Shown here: positions 26,572 to 44,668 of the stretch, piece after piece
Layout: every line of letters begins with the position of its first letter
Position numbering within the stretch: position 1 is the first letter of the stretch
Source of the DNA: Halocaridina rubra
Taxonomy: Eukaryota > Arthropoda > Malacostraca > Decapoda > Atyidae
Assembly (NCBI GenBank): GCA_037179515.1
Contig: JAXCGZ010017040.1
Location: 1-64,000, forward strand
Direction of reading: 5' to 3'
Length of the DNA stretch: 64,000 bases
Notes under the pieces: generated by a model
Database searches by the model: none
What the model was told of the DNA's origin: nothing
What the model saw: the letters and a program-made list of their open reading frames with translations, nothing else
Translations under genes and position numbers: made by a program

Positions 26572-28110
26572 TTGAAACCAAAGCAAGAAACAGAAGTAAG
26601 TCCTTGCCCAGCGTAAAAATTCCAACAATACATACACAACTCTTAAATAGTTTTACTTTATTCATTCATTACATATTAAGTAATTTACCTTCAAGTTATA
26701 ATGCTCTGTCCAATAGTGCCATTCGGACCCAACTGACCATATTATCTGAAGCGATGCTTTTTATATCGTGTATACATATAGAGCCATTTTTGTTTACACC
26801 AGTCTTCACTCTCTTACAAAGGCTCTGTTGGAAAGCTGCTTATCATAGAGCCATGGCAGCTGAAAGAGAAATACTATCACTTATATCAGTTGCTACATGC
26901 ACAGCATAAATTTCTCTTAATATAAAAAATAAACAATTATAGCATGGTCCATAACCCATCAAGATCATGATACCGTATTTTAGGCAGATTAATGTCTTCC
27001 TATATGCAAATTAATACACCCCATAATCTTGTAGATAAAACAGAATGAAATAAATATTAATGCAATATGCTAGATAACTATTCACGATAACCATGCAAGT
27101 ACAAAATATATTTATACACACATGATGTCTAAAAAGTACCAAGTTTTCCTTACAAAAAGAAATTGCTTTCCACTTTCAAAACAGCATTTTATATAGGTGG
27201 AATCAAACGAAGTAAAACAAAACTGTTACAAAAATCCATGTGCTGGATAGAGTAATCTTAAAAAAACCTGGATGCCAATAAACAATCATAATGTAAACAG
27301 TAATGCACTGACTTACAACAATTTGATTTTAAGACTGAAATCCCACAAAGCCTTCACAAAATAGTGAAATGTGCATAATAATTAATAATATTAATAATAA
27401 TAAAAATCACAGTTTATTGTTGTAAGCAGTAGTTGTAAGTTATAAATATAATAAAACAGTAAAGTTCCTCTAAAATTATTCTTATTCTAGAGACAAACTA
27501 GTACTGTACCTTGTGTTTTAGTGTTAAATTTATGTGGGGGATAAAAGATTTTAAGAGCAGTTTTGGGTCTTGGTAATTAAATATGTAAAATAAATAAATG
27601 CCAATAAAGAAAATGGGATATTACAATAATCAATATGATGACTAATGTTCTATCTATGGTAAGTTTAATCAGTTTTTATTACATGCTCTATGCACATAAT
27701 AAAAACAAATAGTTATGCACATAATAAAAATAAATAGTTACAGTACAGTACCCTTTACATTATAAAAGTAAGAAAAGAAATCTATAAATATATTAAATCA
27801 CTGTATCTTGATATCTATAAATGTCAATACAGCTACAGTATGTAGTACCCTTAAAAATTTTAAAATATTTTTTGATGAGAGAAAAACCAACACCCTTTAC
27901 TCAATTACCCCTGCAGATTCCCAAGCAAGTTTCCCCAAATGCTCAAGAATGAAGCGTTATTCAAAGTTGTTCACGCCCATATGCCCAAATTCTTTTCAAG
28001 TTTACATTTTCATATACAGTAGTACATTAGAAAAAAAAAATTTACTGCTGTTCACATTAAAAAAAAAATATGATATGGATATAAGTAACAAATTAGGAAA
28101 TAAACACACC
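26572..28110. other. No recognised gene
   Basis: AT-rich intergenic DNA with small (AAT)n patches near 27380-27410 and a short duplicated ATGCACATAATAAAAA unit near 27690-27740. No coding signal stands out. Confidence 0.4.
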
Positions 28111-28114
28111 ATAC

Positions 28115-28259
28115 CCAGCAGCCAGCCGCTGGCAGCGTGGTACGCGCGGCTCGCCACGGGCGGCGGTCCCCGCCGACCGGGTGCGCTGGCGGCTGCGGGG
28201 TGGACTCACGGGGGGGGGGGCGCCTGGCGCGCCCGGGAGCGTGGCCGCCAGCTGGGTGG
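28115..28259. other. GC-rich island in AT-rich DNA
   Basis: About 145 bp very rich in G and C, with a run of ten G near 28211-28220 and local palindromes such as GCCAGCCGCTGGC. The flanks are strongly AT-rich. It is immediately followed by tRNA-like sequence. It has no homopolymer-free long frame of clear meaning. Confidence 0.7.
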
Positions 28260-28322
28260 TAGTGAGAAAGACTTAGATTCGTAAGGTTGTCAGTTTGAGA
28301 CCTGACAAGGTTTGAGGTTATA
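28250..28322 (+). repeat. tRNA-like segment, SINE head candidate
   Basis: GGGTGGTAGTGAGAAAG resembles an internal pol III A box, and GTCAGTTTGAGACCTGAC about 35 bases on resembles a B box with flanking arm pairing (GTCAG/CTGAC). Between them CTTAGATTCGTAAG can pair as an anticodon-like stem. A functional tRNA is unlikely because the acceptor stem and CCA-proximal pairing are not evident. Confidence 0.4.
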
Positions 28323-29416
28323 AAGGGCATTCACTCTGGGTAATGGTCATACTCTGACAAAACCAGTCCCTCAAAAGGAAGCATCATCCTAGTCCTTGCT
28401 AGAAAAGTGAGTCTGTGACATAAAAGCGGATCACTCTATGTATGTTTACCCAAGCAGATTCCAGAACAAGTACTCTATAGTAAAGAAGCTCCCCTACTTA
28501 CAAACAACCTAGATTAAAAAAAAAAACTCCCAATAATCTATCCATGAATTAATGTATGTCTTACTGTGCTGTACTGTATTATTATATTATTACTGTACAA
28601 TTTACTAATTCTGTACACTTTGTTTTATGTAGTACTTAAATATCTTTAGCCTAAGTATTGCATAGTGCTGCATATGTATGTAGAGTACTATTTTTTACCT
28701 AAAGACAACTTATGAACACTTCTACTTATGAAAGAACTTCTGGAACTTAACTCATTCATAAGTTGGAGTGTGTCTGTAATAGAAATGTGGAGGTTTGGCA
28801 ACATTCATTCCCCATACTCTAAAATTGGAGTTTTATTGTCTGTAAGCTTACATTTTTCTTATGCAGCCACAGTGCACTCAAGACTTATAAAAAAAGGAAA
28901 CAGAACCCATTCAAACATTTGTCTTTCCTTTCATAATATTTTCTTTTTATTACAGAAGGTTATCCTCTGAAGCTACAAAGGTGACATTTATCACAAGTGA
29001 AATATAATAGTATACATGTGGGAGAAATACCCAGAGGTTTTGGAGGGATTTACAACACTGAAACATACATTATCAAAGATACATGTAAGCAATACTCAAA
29101 CATAGGTACTCAACAGTAAATGTAATTGTGTGAATACATGTGGGACTGAATGATTCATACAACAAAAAGTGATAAGGTACATTGGGTAATGATGGTCATA
29201 CAAAATCACTAAAGAATGAAAATGAACATCATGCATAGATGTGTGAAAAAGATGCAGACCCTGAGGCTAAATACATTTTGCTTAAAGGGGGACAATATAA
29301 ATAACATGAACAATTTACTGGAACACCACATTTCCACTCAATTCATATTATTCATTCTAATATCTTTTTTCATGACAGTAAAATGCTGACTTTAAATGTG
29401 CCATGAATGTCCTTTC
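28323..29416. other. No recognised gene
   Basis: AT-rich intergenic DNA. Nothing recognised. Confidence 0.4.
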
Positions 29417-31717
29417 AATAGTGATATACGAAACCTTAAATGCAGGACGTCTAAGTCCTTTATGTTAATGAGAGTTTATTGCGTTTGCTGTGGCAATTCT
29501 TTTTCTTGGCATGGGACAAAATGATGGTTGGAATAGAATTATGGGAGCATAGGTGTTATAGGCCAAGTGCATTTGAGTACTTTCTCCTGGTGCAGGTTGC
29601 CCTCCCCCTCCAAAATTCCAGTAACTATGTGTGGGTGGGCATCACGACCACTAAATAATTGAGGAGTTCCCCAGCCCGATGAAAGTAACACATTCTGCTC
29701 TTTGATCAAAGACAAAAAATCACTCACTCTTTAGTTTCTGATGTGACAAATAAGTCCACCTGAGGGTTTGGAACCTATTCCCTGACTCTATGATGCGATA
29801 CTTGGTCCAGCGATCATTGCGACAGGAAGAAGTTTGGCAAGGCAAACCATTCACAAACTTTAGTTGTTGATACTTTGGCTGTGATATGAGAAAACAAGAT
29901 TCTCCTTTTATTCAAAAGTATGTTCAGTACCAGTGCAAATTTGTTTATGGCATGTGACTTCAACAAGCCCCCTCTATTTATGCAGTGGACTTTAGTCATG
30001 CTGTTGCAGTGGAGTCGGAGATGGGAAATCATCATTGCCCTTAAGCTTCTCATGGCGATGTACACCAATACTAAATCCTTTACTTTGATGTAGCTGTGGT
30101 CTAAATGTCAAATCAAGTTTTGGATCCTTCTAAAATCACTGAATGTAGAGAAGCTACATACCTAGTTTGAAGTGTTCAAGGAGATGTTCAGAGGCTGTGG
30201 TAAAGGATATAGGGGAACATTCCTGCAAGATACACTTGTAACTGCCAAATTTCCAAAGAACTGATGTAACTACTTTTGTCTGGGAGTTCTTACTTTACTA
30301 ACTGAATGAATGTAATATTCATTGCCTTTAAGATGATTCTCAAATTGGGGTCCACTTTTGATGAGAATTAGTTTCCCTATTACTCATTCAACTTCCTACA
30401 AGGAGAGACCTAATTTCCTTTGCTGACATTTTGCTGCTTTGAACCTGGGAAGCTTAATCAATTGTTGAGTAGGCCCTAATGAATACCCAGCAATTCGAAC
30501 ATTTTACTTTATTTTTTTTTTCCTGTGGGAAAAAAAAAAAAAAAAAAAAAAACCCTGCCGTCATCAATAAGGGCATGGGCATGAAGAAAAAGAATGAAAA
30601 GAAAAAGGTTAAGGACAAGGCAGAAATGATACACAAAGGAAAAGGACAGACTGAAAGAATAGTCAAAGTACTGAGGACCTAGAGATATGGAGGATTAGGC
30701 CCTGAGGTGACAATATATCCAATTTTTAAAGGAAGATAGGTTACAAGAATTAGGAGAGACAGAAGGAGGAAGAGAGTTCAAGAGTCTGGAGGTAGATGGG
30801 AGGAAGCAGTTGCTGCACCGACCAATCCACGAGATACAAATCTCCACACAGTACCTGTGAGATGAGGCCGATTGGCGAGTGTTACGTGGACTCGGCAGTG
30901 GGGGAGGGATGCAACTCGCCAACTCATCAGAACAGCGTTAAAAAAGAGAGAGGGATGACATCATAAGGCGAAGAGAAAGAGAATCCAGATTAAAAGTAAG
31001 AGAAGGGTCACTGATGAGTCTGACTGGCTTATATTCGACCCTATCAAGCAGGTAAGTATAAGAAGAAGTACCCCAGATTTATGAGCAGTATTCTAAGCAG
31101 GGACTGATAAGGCCATTATAGATTTTAAGAACTGTAAAGAGTTAAAGTAATGACAAAAATACAACAGAACCCCCAACATTTTGGATGCAGATTTAGAAAT
31201 TTGGATTATGTGATTCCTCCAAGACAAGTTAATAGGCTATATAGATTCCTAATATGTTGATAGAATTATGATGGTAAATTTCATTAGTTTCGAAGACAAT
31301 AGGGCTATCAGGAAGAGAAGATGATAAAGAGATAATCAGAAATTGTGTCGGACTAAATTTTGGGTGCCCCACTCAGATACCCTCAGCAAATTGGAGTTGA
31401 GAGTAGAAGAAAGTGATACGAGACTGACTACGAGTAGCAGATGAAGATTGTGAAGAAAAGACAGAGGAAAAATGGAGGGTAGACTTGTCGGCAAATGCGT
31501 GAAAGAGAGAGAAGGGTGGGGATTGAAGATTATTGATGAAGAGAGGGAACAGAGTAGATGAAAGAACAGAGCCCTGTGGAATGCCACTGGTAACAGGGAA
31601 TGGGCTAGATGTTGCAGTGTCAATAACTACAGATACGAAATGGACAGAAAGAAAACTGGGAATAAGAGAACAGAGAGAAGGGGTATAACCATAGGAAGGG
31701 AGTTTGGCCAACAGAGC
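29417..31717. repeat. Tandem segmental duplication, unit 1 (2.3 kb)
   Basis: The sequence from CAATAGTGATATACGAAACC onward is repeated from about 31718 (CAATAGTGAAGTACGAAACC) with high identity and the same order. The first kilobase looks coding-like on the minus strand (for example LLSSGWGTPQLFSGRDAHP near 29690) but is broken and not assigned. The rest is LINE L2, cut off at the duplication boundary. Confidence 0.85.
30690..31717 (-). mobile_element. LINE 3' half (copy L2), truncated at the duplication boundary
   Basis: The minus strand encodes the C-terminal half of the same RT family as L1: TSGIPQGSVLSSTLFPLFIN near 31590 and the C-terminal PPPLPSPRNTRQSASSHRYC near 30870. The YADD box appears as FADKST near 31490, so a catalytic Asp is lost. 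The 5' end stops at the junction with unit 2. The 3' end runs into a homopolymer near 30531-30552. Confidence 0.85.
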
Positions 31718-33040
31718 CAATAGTGAAGTACGAAACCTTAAATGAAGGACGTCTAAGTCCTTTATGTTAATGAGAGTTCATTGTGTTTGCTGTGGCAATT
31801 CTTTTCTTGGCATGGGACAAAATGATGGTTGGAATAGAATTATGGGAGCATTGAGTTATATGCTAAGTGCATTTGAGTACTTTCTCCTGGTACAGGTTGC
31901 CCTCCCCCTCCAAAGTTCTAGTAACTATGTGTGGGTGGGCATCACGACCTCTAAATAATGGAGTTCCCCAGCCCTATGAAAGTAACACATTCTGCTCTTT
32001 GATCAAGGACATAGAATCACTCACTCTTTAGTTTCTGATGCGGCAAATAAGTCCACCTGTAGGTTTGGAACCTATTCCCTGACTCTATGATGCGATACTT
32101 GGTCCAGCGATCATTGCGACAGGAAGAAGCTTTGGCAAGGCAGACCATTCACAAACGATAGTTGTTGATACTTTGGCTGTGATATGAGAAAACAAGATTC
32201 TCCTTTTATTCAAAAATATGTTCAAATATGCAAATCTGTTTATGGCATGTGACTTCAACAAGCCCCCTCAATTTATGCAGTGGACTTTAGTCATGCTGTT
32301 GCAATGGAGTCGGAGATGGGAAATCATCATTGCCCTTAAAGCTTTTCATGGCGATGTACACCAATACTAAATCCTTTACTTTGATGTAGCTGTGGTCTAA
32401 ATGTCTAATCAGGTTTTGGATCCTTCCAAAATCACTGAATGTAGAGAAGCTACATACCTTGTTTGAAGTGTTCAAGGTAATGTTCAAAGGCTGTGGTAAA
32501 GGATATAGGGGAACATTCCTGCAAGATACACTTGTAACTGCCCAATTTCCAAAGAACTGTAACTACTTTTTTGTCTGGGAGTTCTTACTTTAAAGTTAAA
32601 GTCTGCTAGTGTTTCAGTTCCAAAATCCATCTGAGATGCTCCTCAGAATGTCAGCCGAGGCAAGCCCCAACCCCCCAACTGTGGTGTCCATCCACAGCAA
32701 GTAACCTTCCCAGTAAACAGCTTAAACTCTCGGTCCTGAGCGGGAACTGATCTGTCGACCATGCGAATGCAAGGCCAGCGAGTTACCACTGTACTAGCCA
32801 GAAGGCTACTGACTGAATAAATGTAATATTCATTGCTTTTAAGATGATTCTCAAATTGGGGTCCACTTTTGATGAATTAGTTTCCCAATTACTCATTCAA
32901 CTTCCTACAAGGAGAGACCTAATTTCCTTTGCTGACATTTTGCTGCTTTGAACCTGGGAAGCTTAATCAATTGTTGAGTACGCACTAATGGATACCCAGC
33001 AATTCGAACATTTTACTTTAATTTTTTTTCATGTGGGAAA

Positions 33041-33071
<31 letters not shown>

Positions 33072-34217
33072 CACACACCTGCCATCATCAATAAAAGGCA
33101 TGGGCATGAAGAAAACGAATGAAAAGAAAAAGGTTATGGACAAGGCAGAAATGAGGTAATGATACACAAAGGAAAAGAACAGACTGAAAGAATAGTCAAA
33201 GTACTGAGGACCTAGAGATATGGAGGATTAGGCCCTGAGGTGACAATATATCCAATTTTTGAAGGAAGATAGGTCACAAGCATTAAGAAAGACAGAAGGA
33301 GGAAGAGAGTTCAAGAGTCTGGAGGTAGATGGGAAGAAGCAGTTGCTGCACCGACCAATCCACGAGATACAAATCTCCACACAATACCTGCGAGATGAGG
33401 CCGACTGGCGAGTGTTACGCGAACTCGGCAGTGGGGGAGGGATGCATCTCGCCAACTCATCAGAGCAGCGATAAAAAAGAGAACGGGATGACATCATAAG
33501 GCGAAGAGAAAGAGAATCCGGATTAGAAGTAAGAGAAGGGTCACTGATGAGTCTGACTGGCTTATATTCAACCCTATCAAGCAGGTAAGTATGAGAAGAA
33601 GCACCCCACATTTATGAGCAGTATTCTAAGCAGGGACTGATAAGACCTTATAGACTTTAAGTAACTGTTAAGAGTTAAAGCAATGACGAAAATACAACAG
33701 AACCCCCAACATTATGCATGCAGATTTAAAAATTTGGATTATGTGATTCCTCCAAGACATGTTAATAGGCTATATAGATTCCTAATATGTTGATAGAATT
33801 ATGATGGTAAATTTCATTAGTTTCGAAGACAATAGGGCTATCAGGAAGAGATGATAAAGAGATAATCAGAAAGTGTCTTGGACTAAATTTTGGGTGCCCC
33901 ACTCAGATACCCTCTGCAAATCGGAGTTGAGAGTAGAAGTCAGAGTGATACGAGACTGACTACGAGTAGCAGATGAAGATTGTGAAGAAAAGACAGAGGA
34001 AAAATGGAGGGTAGAATTGTCGGCAAAGTTGTGAAGGAGAGAGAAGGTTGGGGATTGAAGTTCATTGATGAAAGAACAGAGCCCTGTTGAATGCCACTGA
34101 TAATAGGGAATGGGCTAGATGTTGCACTGTCAACAACTACAGATACAAAATGCACAGAAAGAAAACTGGGAATAAGAGAACAGAGAGAAGGGGTATAACC
34201 ATAGAAAGGGAGTTTGG
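31718..34217. repeat. Tandem segmental duplication, unit 2 (2.5 kb)
   Basis: Direct repeat of unit 1, about 200 bp longer because of a tRNA-derived SINE at 32593-32808 that unit 1 lacks. The LINE in this unit (L3) continues past the duplicated part to 35610, so unit 2 holds the parent arrangement and unit 1 the truncated duplicate. Confidence 0.85.
32593..32808 (-). mobile_element. tRNA-derived SINE insertion
   Basis: Present in unit 2 and absent at the equivalent site of unit 1 (near 30297). On the minus strand it begins with a tRNA-like head: an A-box-like TGGCTAGTACAGTGGTAAC, an anticodon-arm-like CTTGCATTCGCATGG and a B-box-like GATCAGTTCCCGC. A body of about 140 bp with no coding content follows. 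The empty site in unit 1 gives clean ends. A target-site duplication is not obvious. Confidence 0.75.
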
Positions 34218-35610
34218 CTAACAAAACCTTGTGCCAGACTTTGTCAAAAGTCTTAGACATTAAGGGCAACGACAAAGGTCTCCCCATAGTTACTTAGGGA
34301 AGATAATCATACATGAGTAAGATAAGACAGGAGGTCACCAGTGGATCTAGCCTTGTGGAAGCCGTACTGGTGAACGGAGATATGCGAGTTACGATCCAAA
34401 AAGAGATCATTGAGCAAAGTTTGGAAATTTTAGCGATAGAAGAGGTTAGGGCAATAGGTCGATAGTTTGAAGGAATAGAGCGGTCACTCTTCTTAGGAAC
34501 AGGTTACACTAGAGCATGGTTCCATGATGAAGGATAGATACTGGTTGAGAGAAACTGAGAGAATGAGGCAAAGAAGACGGCAAAGCAAGGGCACCAATTC
34601 ATCTGCAAACTCCTTGAGGAACCTTGGACCAGATGCTTTGTTCGTCTTTAGCGAGCGAAGAACCTTATGAGCTTTGTGTGAAGAAAGGATAAGGGAGAGC
34701 ATAGGATTAGAGTGGGGTAAAGACTGAGGGAGAAGTGCGCTGGAATGGTTTACAGAAGTTGGCAGAAAAATAAGAGCCCAAGAGAGTATCTTTGTCAGTG
34801 GGAGAGCAAGCTATAGAACCATCAGAACAAAGGCAGCACTGAGGAGGGATTGATGAAGGGGGGAGTGAAAATGGATGAGACTGAGATCACAGAGCGGTCA
34901 AATTTACCAAGAGGGGAAAGCACAGAATAAGAGTAGTTTGAAGGGTTAGAAGTAAGATATAGGTCAAGAGTGCTGGCTGCACGTTCATGTCAATCGGGAA
35001 AAAGAGTAGGATGTTTGATAAATTGCTCCAAATCGTGAGTAATAGAGAAAGAAAGGGCATCACTTCCTCCCACATCAGTGTGAGAAGAATTAAGTCACTC
35101 GCTGTGGTGTACATTAAAGTCTTCAATATAGAGAACTCTGGCATGTGGATGAGAAAATAGCAAGTACTCATGGCAAGAGGACAGATATTCAAAGACACAA
35201 ATTCAGTGGAGTGTGGCGAACAGTAGCAGTAGCAGAAGATTATAGTTTTAGTGGAGAGATAGATATTCAGTCACAAAACATCAAAGGAAAGAGATTCACT
35301 GTCCATCAGCCTTGCAATAGGAGTGTTAGAGTTGCATTAGGTACAGAACCCACCTTCGGAAAAAAAAAAGGAGCATACAGGTTATAGTGAGAGATTTGAA
35401 ATGGGTCAGTGGAAGCATGGCTAGACAGGTTTCAGAGAAGAGGAGGAGGTTAGGGAGAGAAGTACCCAAGTGCTGTTCCACAGACAAAAGATTAGAATTC
35501 AGACCAAGAATGTTAGAAAAGTGAAGAGTGAAAGCAGCATATCTATGAGGAGGTGCAAGGTTAAAGGCAGAACCATTACAACCACCAGGCATGTCTACCC
35601 TCAACAGCAT
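33230..35610 (-). mobile_element. LINE copy L3, longest RT-bearing copy on the minus strand
   Basis: Continues through the second duplication unit and beyond. Minus-strand landmarks are NKASGPRFLKEFADELVPLL near 34640, SKTFDKVWHKVLLAKLPFYG near 34250, SGIQQGSVLSS near 34100 (normally PQGS), and the C-terminal YLLDRVEYKPVRLISDPSLT near 33585. Upstream sequence to 35610 reads as 5'-ORF or endonuclease-linked text (SLNICPLAMSTCYFLIHMPE near 35190, resembling the N-terminal endonuclease with many breaks). Frames are interrupted throughout. Confidence 0.8.
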
Positions 35611-35736
35611 TTTGCTTCCTGAATATAGATATATAGATATTACAATGACATGGCATTCCTTACCAGAATAATCAGTATGTGAATTTATAAATTTTCTTTA
35701 TCTTTATTAAAAAATTCTGATTTTTTTCCAACCCTG

Positions 35737-35750
<14 letters not shown>

Positions 35751-35827
<77 letters not shown>
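35751..35827. repeat. (TA)n microsatellite at the left edge of the transposon cluster
   Basis: Follows a short (CTAT)n stretch and abuts a solo Tigger end at 35837. Confidence 0.95.
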
Positions 35828-35832
<5 letters not shown>

Positions 35833-35836
35833 TGTA

Positions 35837-35868
35837 CAGTGCTTCCTCATTTATCACGGGGGTTCTCT
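35837..35868. mobile_element. Solo Tigger terminus fragment
   Basis: CAGTGCTTCCTCATTTATC plus a GGGGGTT tail, then a short (CTAT)n run. Only the terminal 30 bases remain; a second, complete Tigger end starts at 35882. Confidence 0.7.
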
Positions 35869-35881
35869 ATCTATCTATTTA

Positions 35882-37698
<1,817 letters not shown>

Positions 37699-37704
37699 CG
37701 TATA

Positions 37705-37902
37705 CAGTGCTCCCTCATTTATCGCGGGGGTTCGGTTCCAGGACCCGCTGCGATACGTGAAAAGTCGCCAAGTAAGAGCACCATATTTATTAAAGGTATT
37801 TTACATTTATTTTTACCTTTCCTGTATAAACTCTCCCTGCCCTGTTAACAAACCACCCGTTACTTTATTAATTACAGCACACAAGTGTAAATTTATATGA
37901 AC
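37705..37902. mobile_element. Tigger left-end fragment (copy C)
   Basis: A complete left terminus (CAGTGCTCCCTCATTTATCG) plus about 180 bp of subterminal sequence, then an abrupt switch near 37902 to family-2 tandem-repeat sequence. Confidence 0.75.
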
Positions 37903-38790
37903 GTAATATTATGAAGATTGAAAAAAAGCATTAAGAACAAACAGCAAACAAACTTACGATATAATATCGTCAGGGAAACAGAGTGTAGAGAATATATATA
38001 TATTTCATTTAAGTTTTCCAAGTACAGTACGATATGTGTTTTCTTTGAAAGAATTGTATACGTTTTCTTTTTCTCTCTGCTGACGTTATTTATGTTAAGA
38101 TTTCGTGCAGCATGGTCGATAGATAATGTTTAGAACCAAGAAATATTAATAATAATATATAATCTTGAAATTAGATAAGCCCCAAATAGGGTGAGTAAAT
38201 AAATATTTTATGAGAGAACTGAAAAAATGCATTAAGAAAAAAACAGCAGACAAACTTTCGATATAATACCGTCAGGGAAATAGTGTGCGAGGGTGCATCA
38301 GCTGATACGGAAGTGGCAAAACGTTTGCCGATAGATGTTCGTTCTCTCGCATTCTCCTCCTCTTCTACCTCTTAATGCGATCAGATATTATGAAGAAAAT
38401 TGAAAAAGAGCATTAAAAGAACAAACAGCAAACAAATTTTCGATATAATATTGTCAGGGAAATAGCGTGCAAGGGTGCATCAGCTGATACGGAAGTGGCA
38501 AAACGTTTGCTGACAGAGGTTCGTTCTCCCGCATACTCCTCCTCTTCTACCGTTTAATGTGATCAAATATTATGAAAATTGATACAAAGCATTAAAAGAA
38601 CAAACAGCAAACAAATTTTCGATATAATATCGTCATGGAAATAGCGTGCGAGGGTGAATCAGCTGATACAGAAGTGGCAAAACGTTTGCCAATAGATATG
38701 CCCATTATCATTGTTTCTCATGGAAAATAACTTGTTAAATTACGCGGCACTTCTGAGAACCTAGCTCCGTGTTATTCTCAGAACTAGGTG
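37903..38790. mobile_element. Family-2 TIR transposon, partial (copy b)
   Basis: Right end (reversed) CACCTAGTTCTGAGAATAAC, with tandem units of about 180 bp beginning near 38229, 38411 and 38590. Each carries GCATCAGCTGATACGGAAGT or a close variant and GGCAAAACGTTTGC. The left end is missing at the junction with Tigger C. Confidence 0.7.
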
Positions 38791-38805
38791 TATATATACT
38801 ATATA

Positions 38806-40841
<2,036 letters not shown>

Positions 40842-40904
<63 letters not shown>
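40842..40904. repeat. (TA)n microsatellite
   Basis: Lies between element K and Tigger D, with one AATA interruption. Confidence 0.95.
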
Positions 40905-44661
<3,757 letters not shown>

Positions 44662-44668
44662 CTGTATA

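Noticed and set aside
28250..28322. A functional tRNA gene
   Set aside because: A-box and B-box resemblance only; no acceptor stem pairing or proper anticodon loop could be drawn.
28052..28330. Minus-strand Pro/Arg-rich frame and overlapping plus-strand frame across the GC island
   Set aside because: The frames arise from skewed base composition; no domain, no codon signal and no continuation in the flanks.
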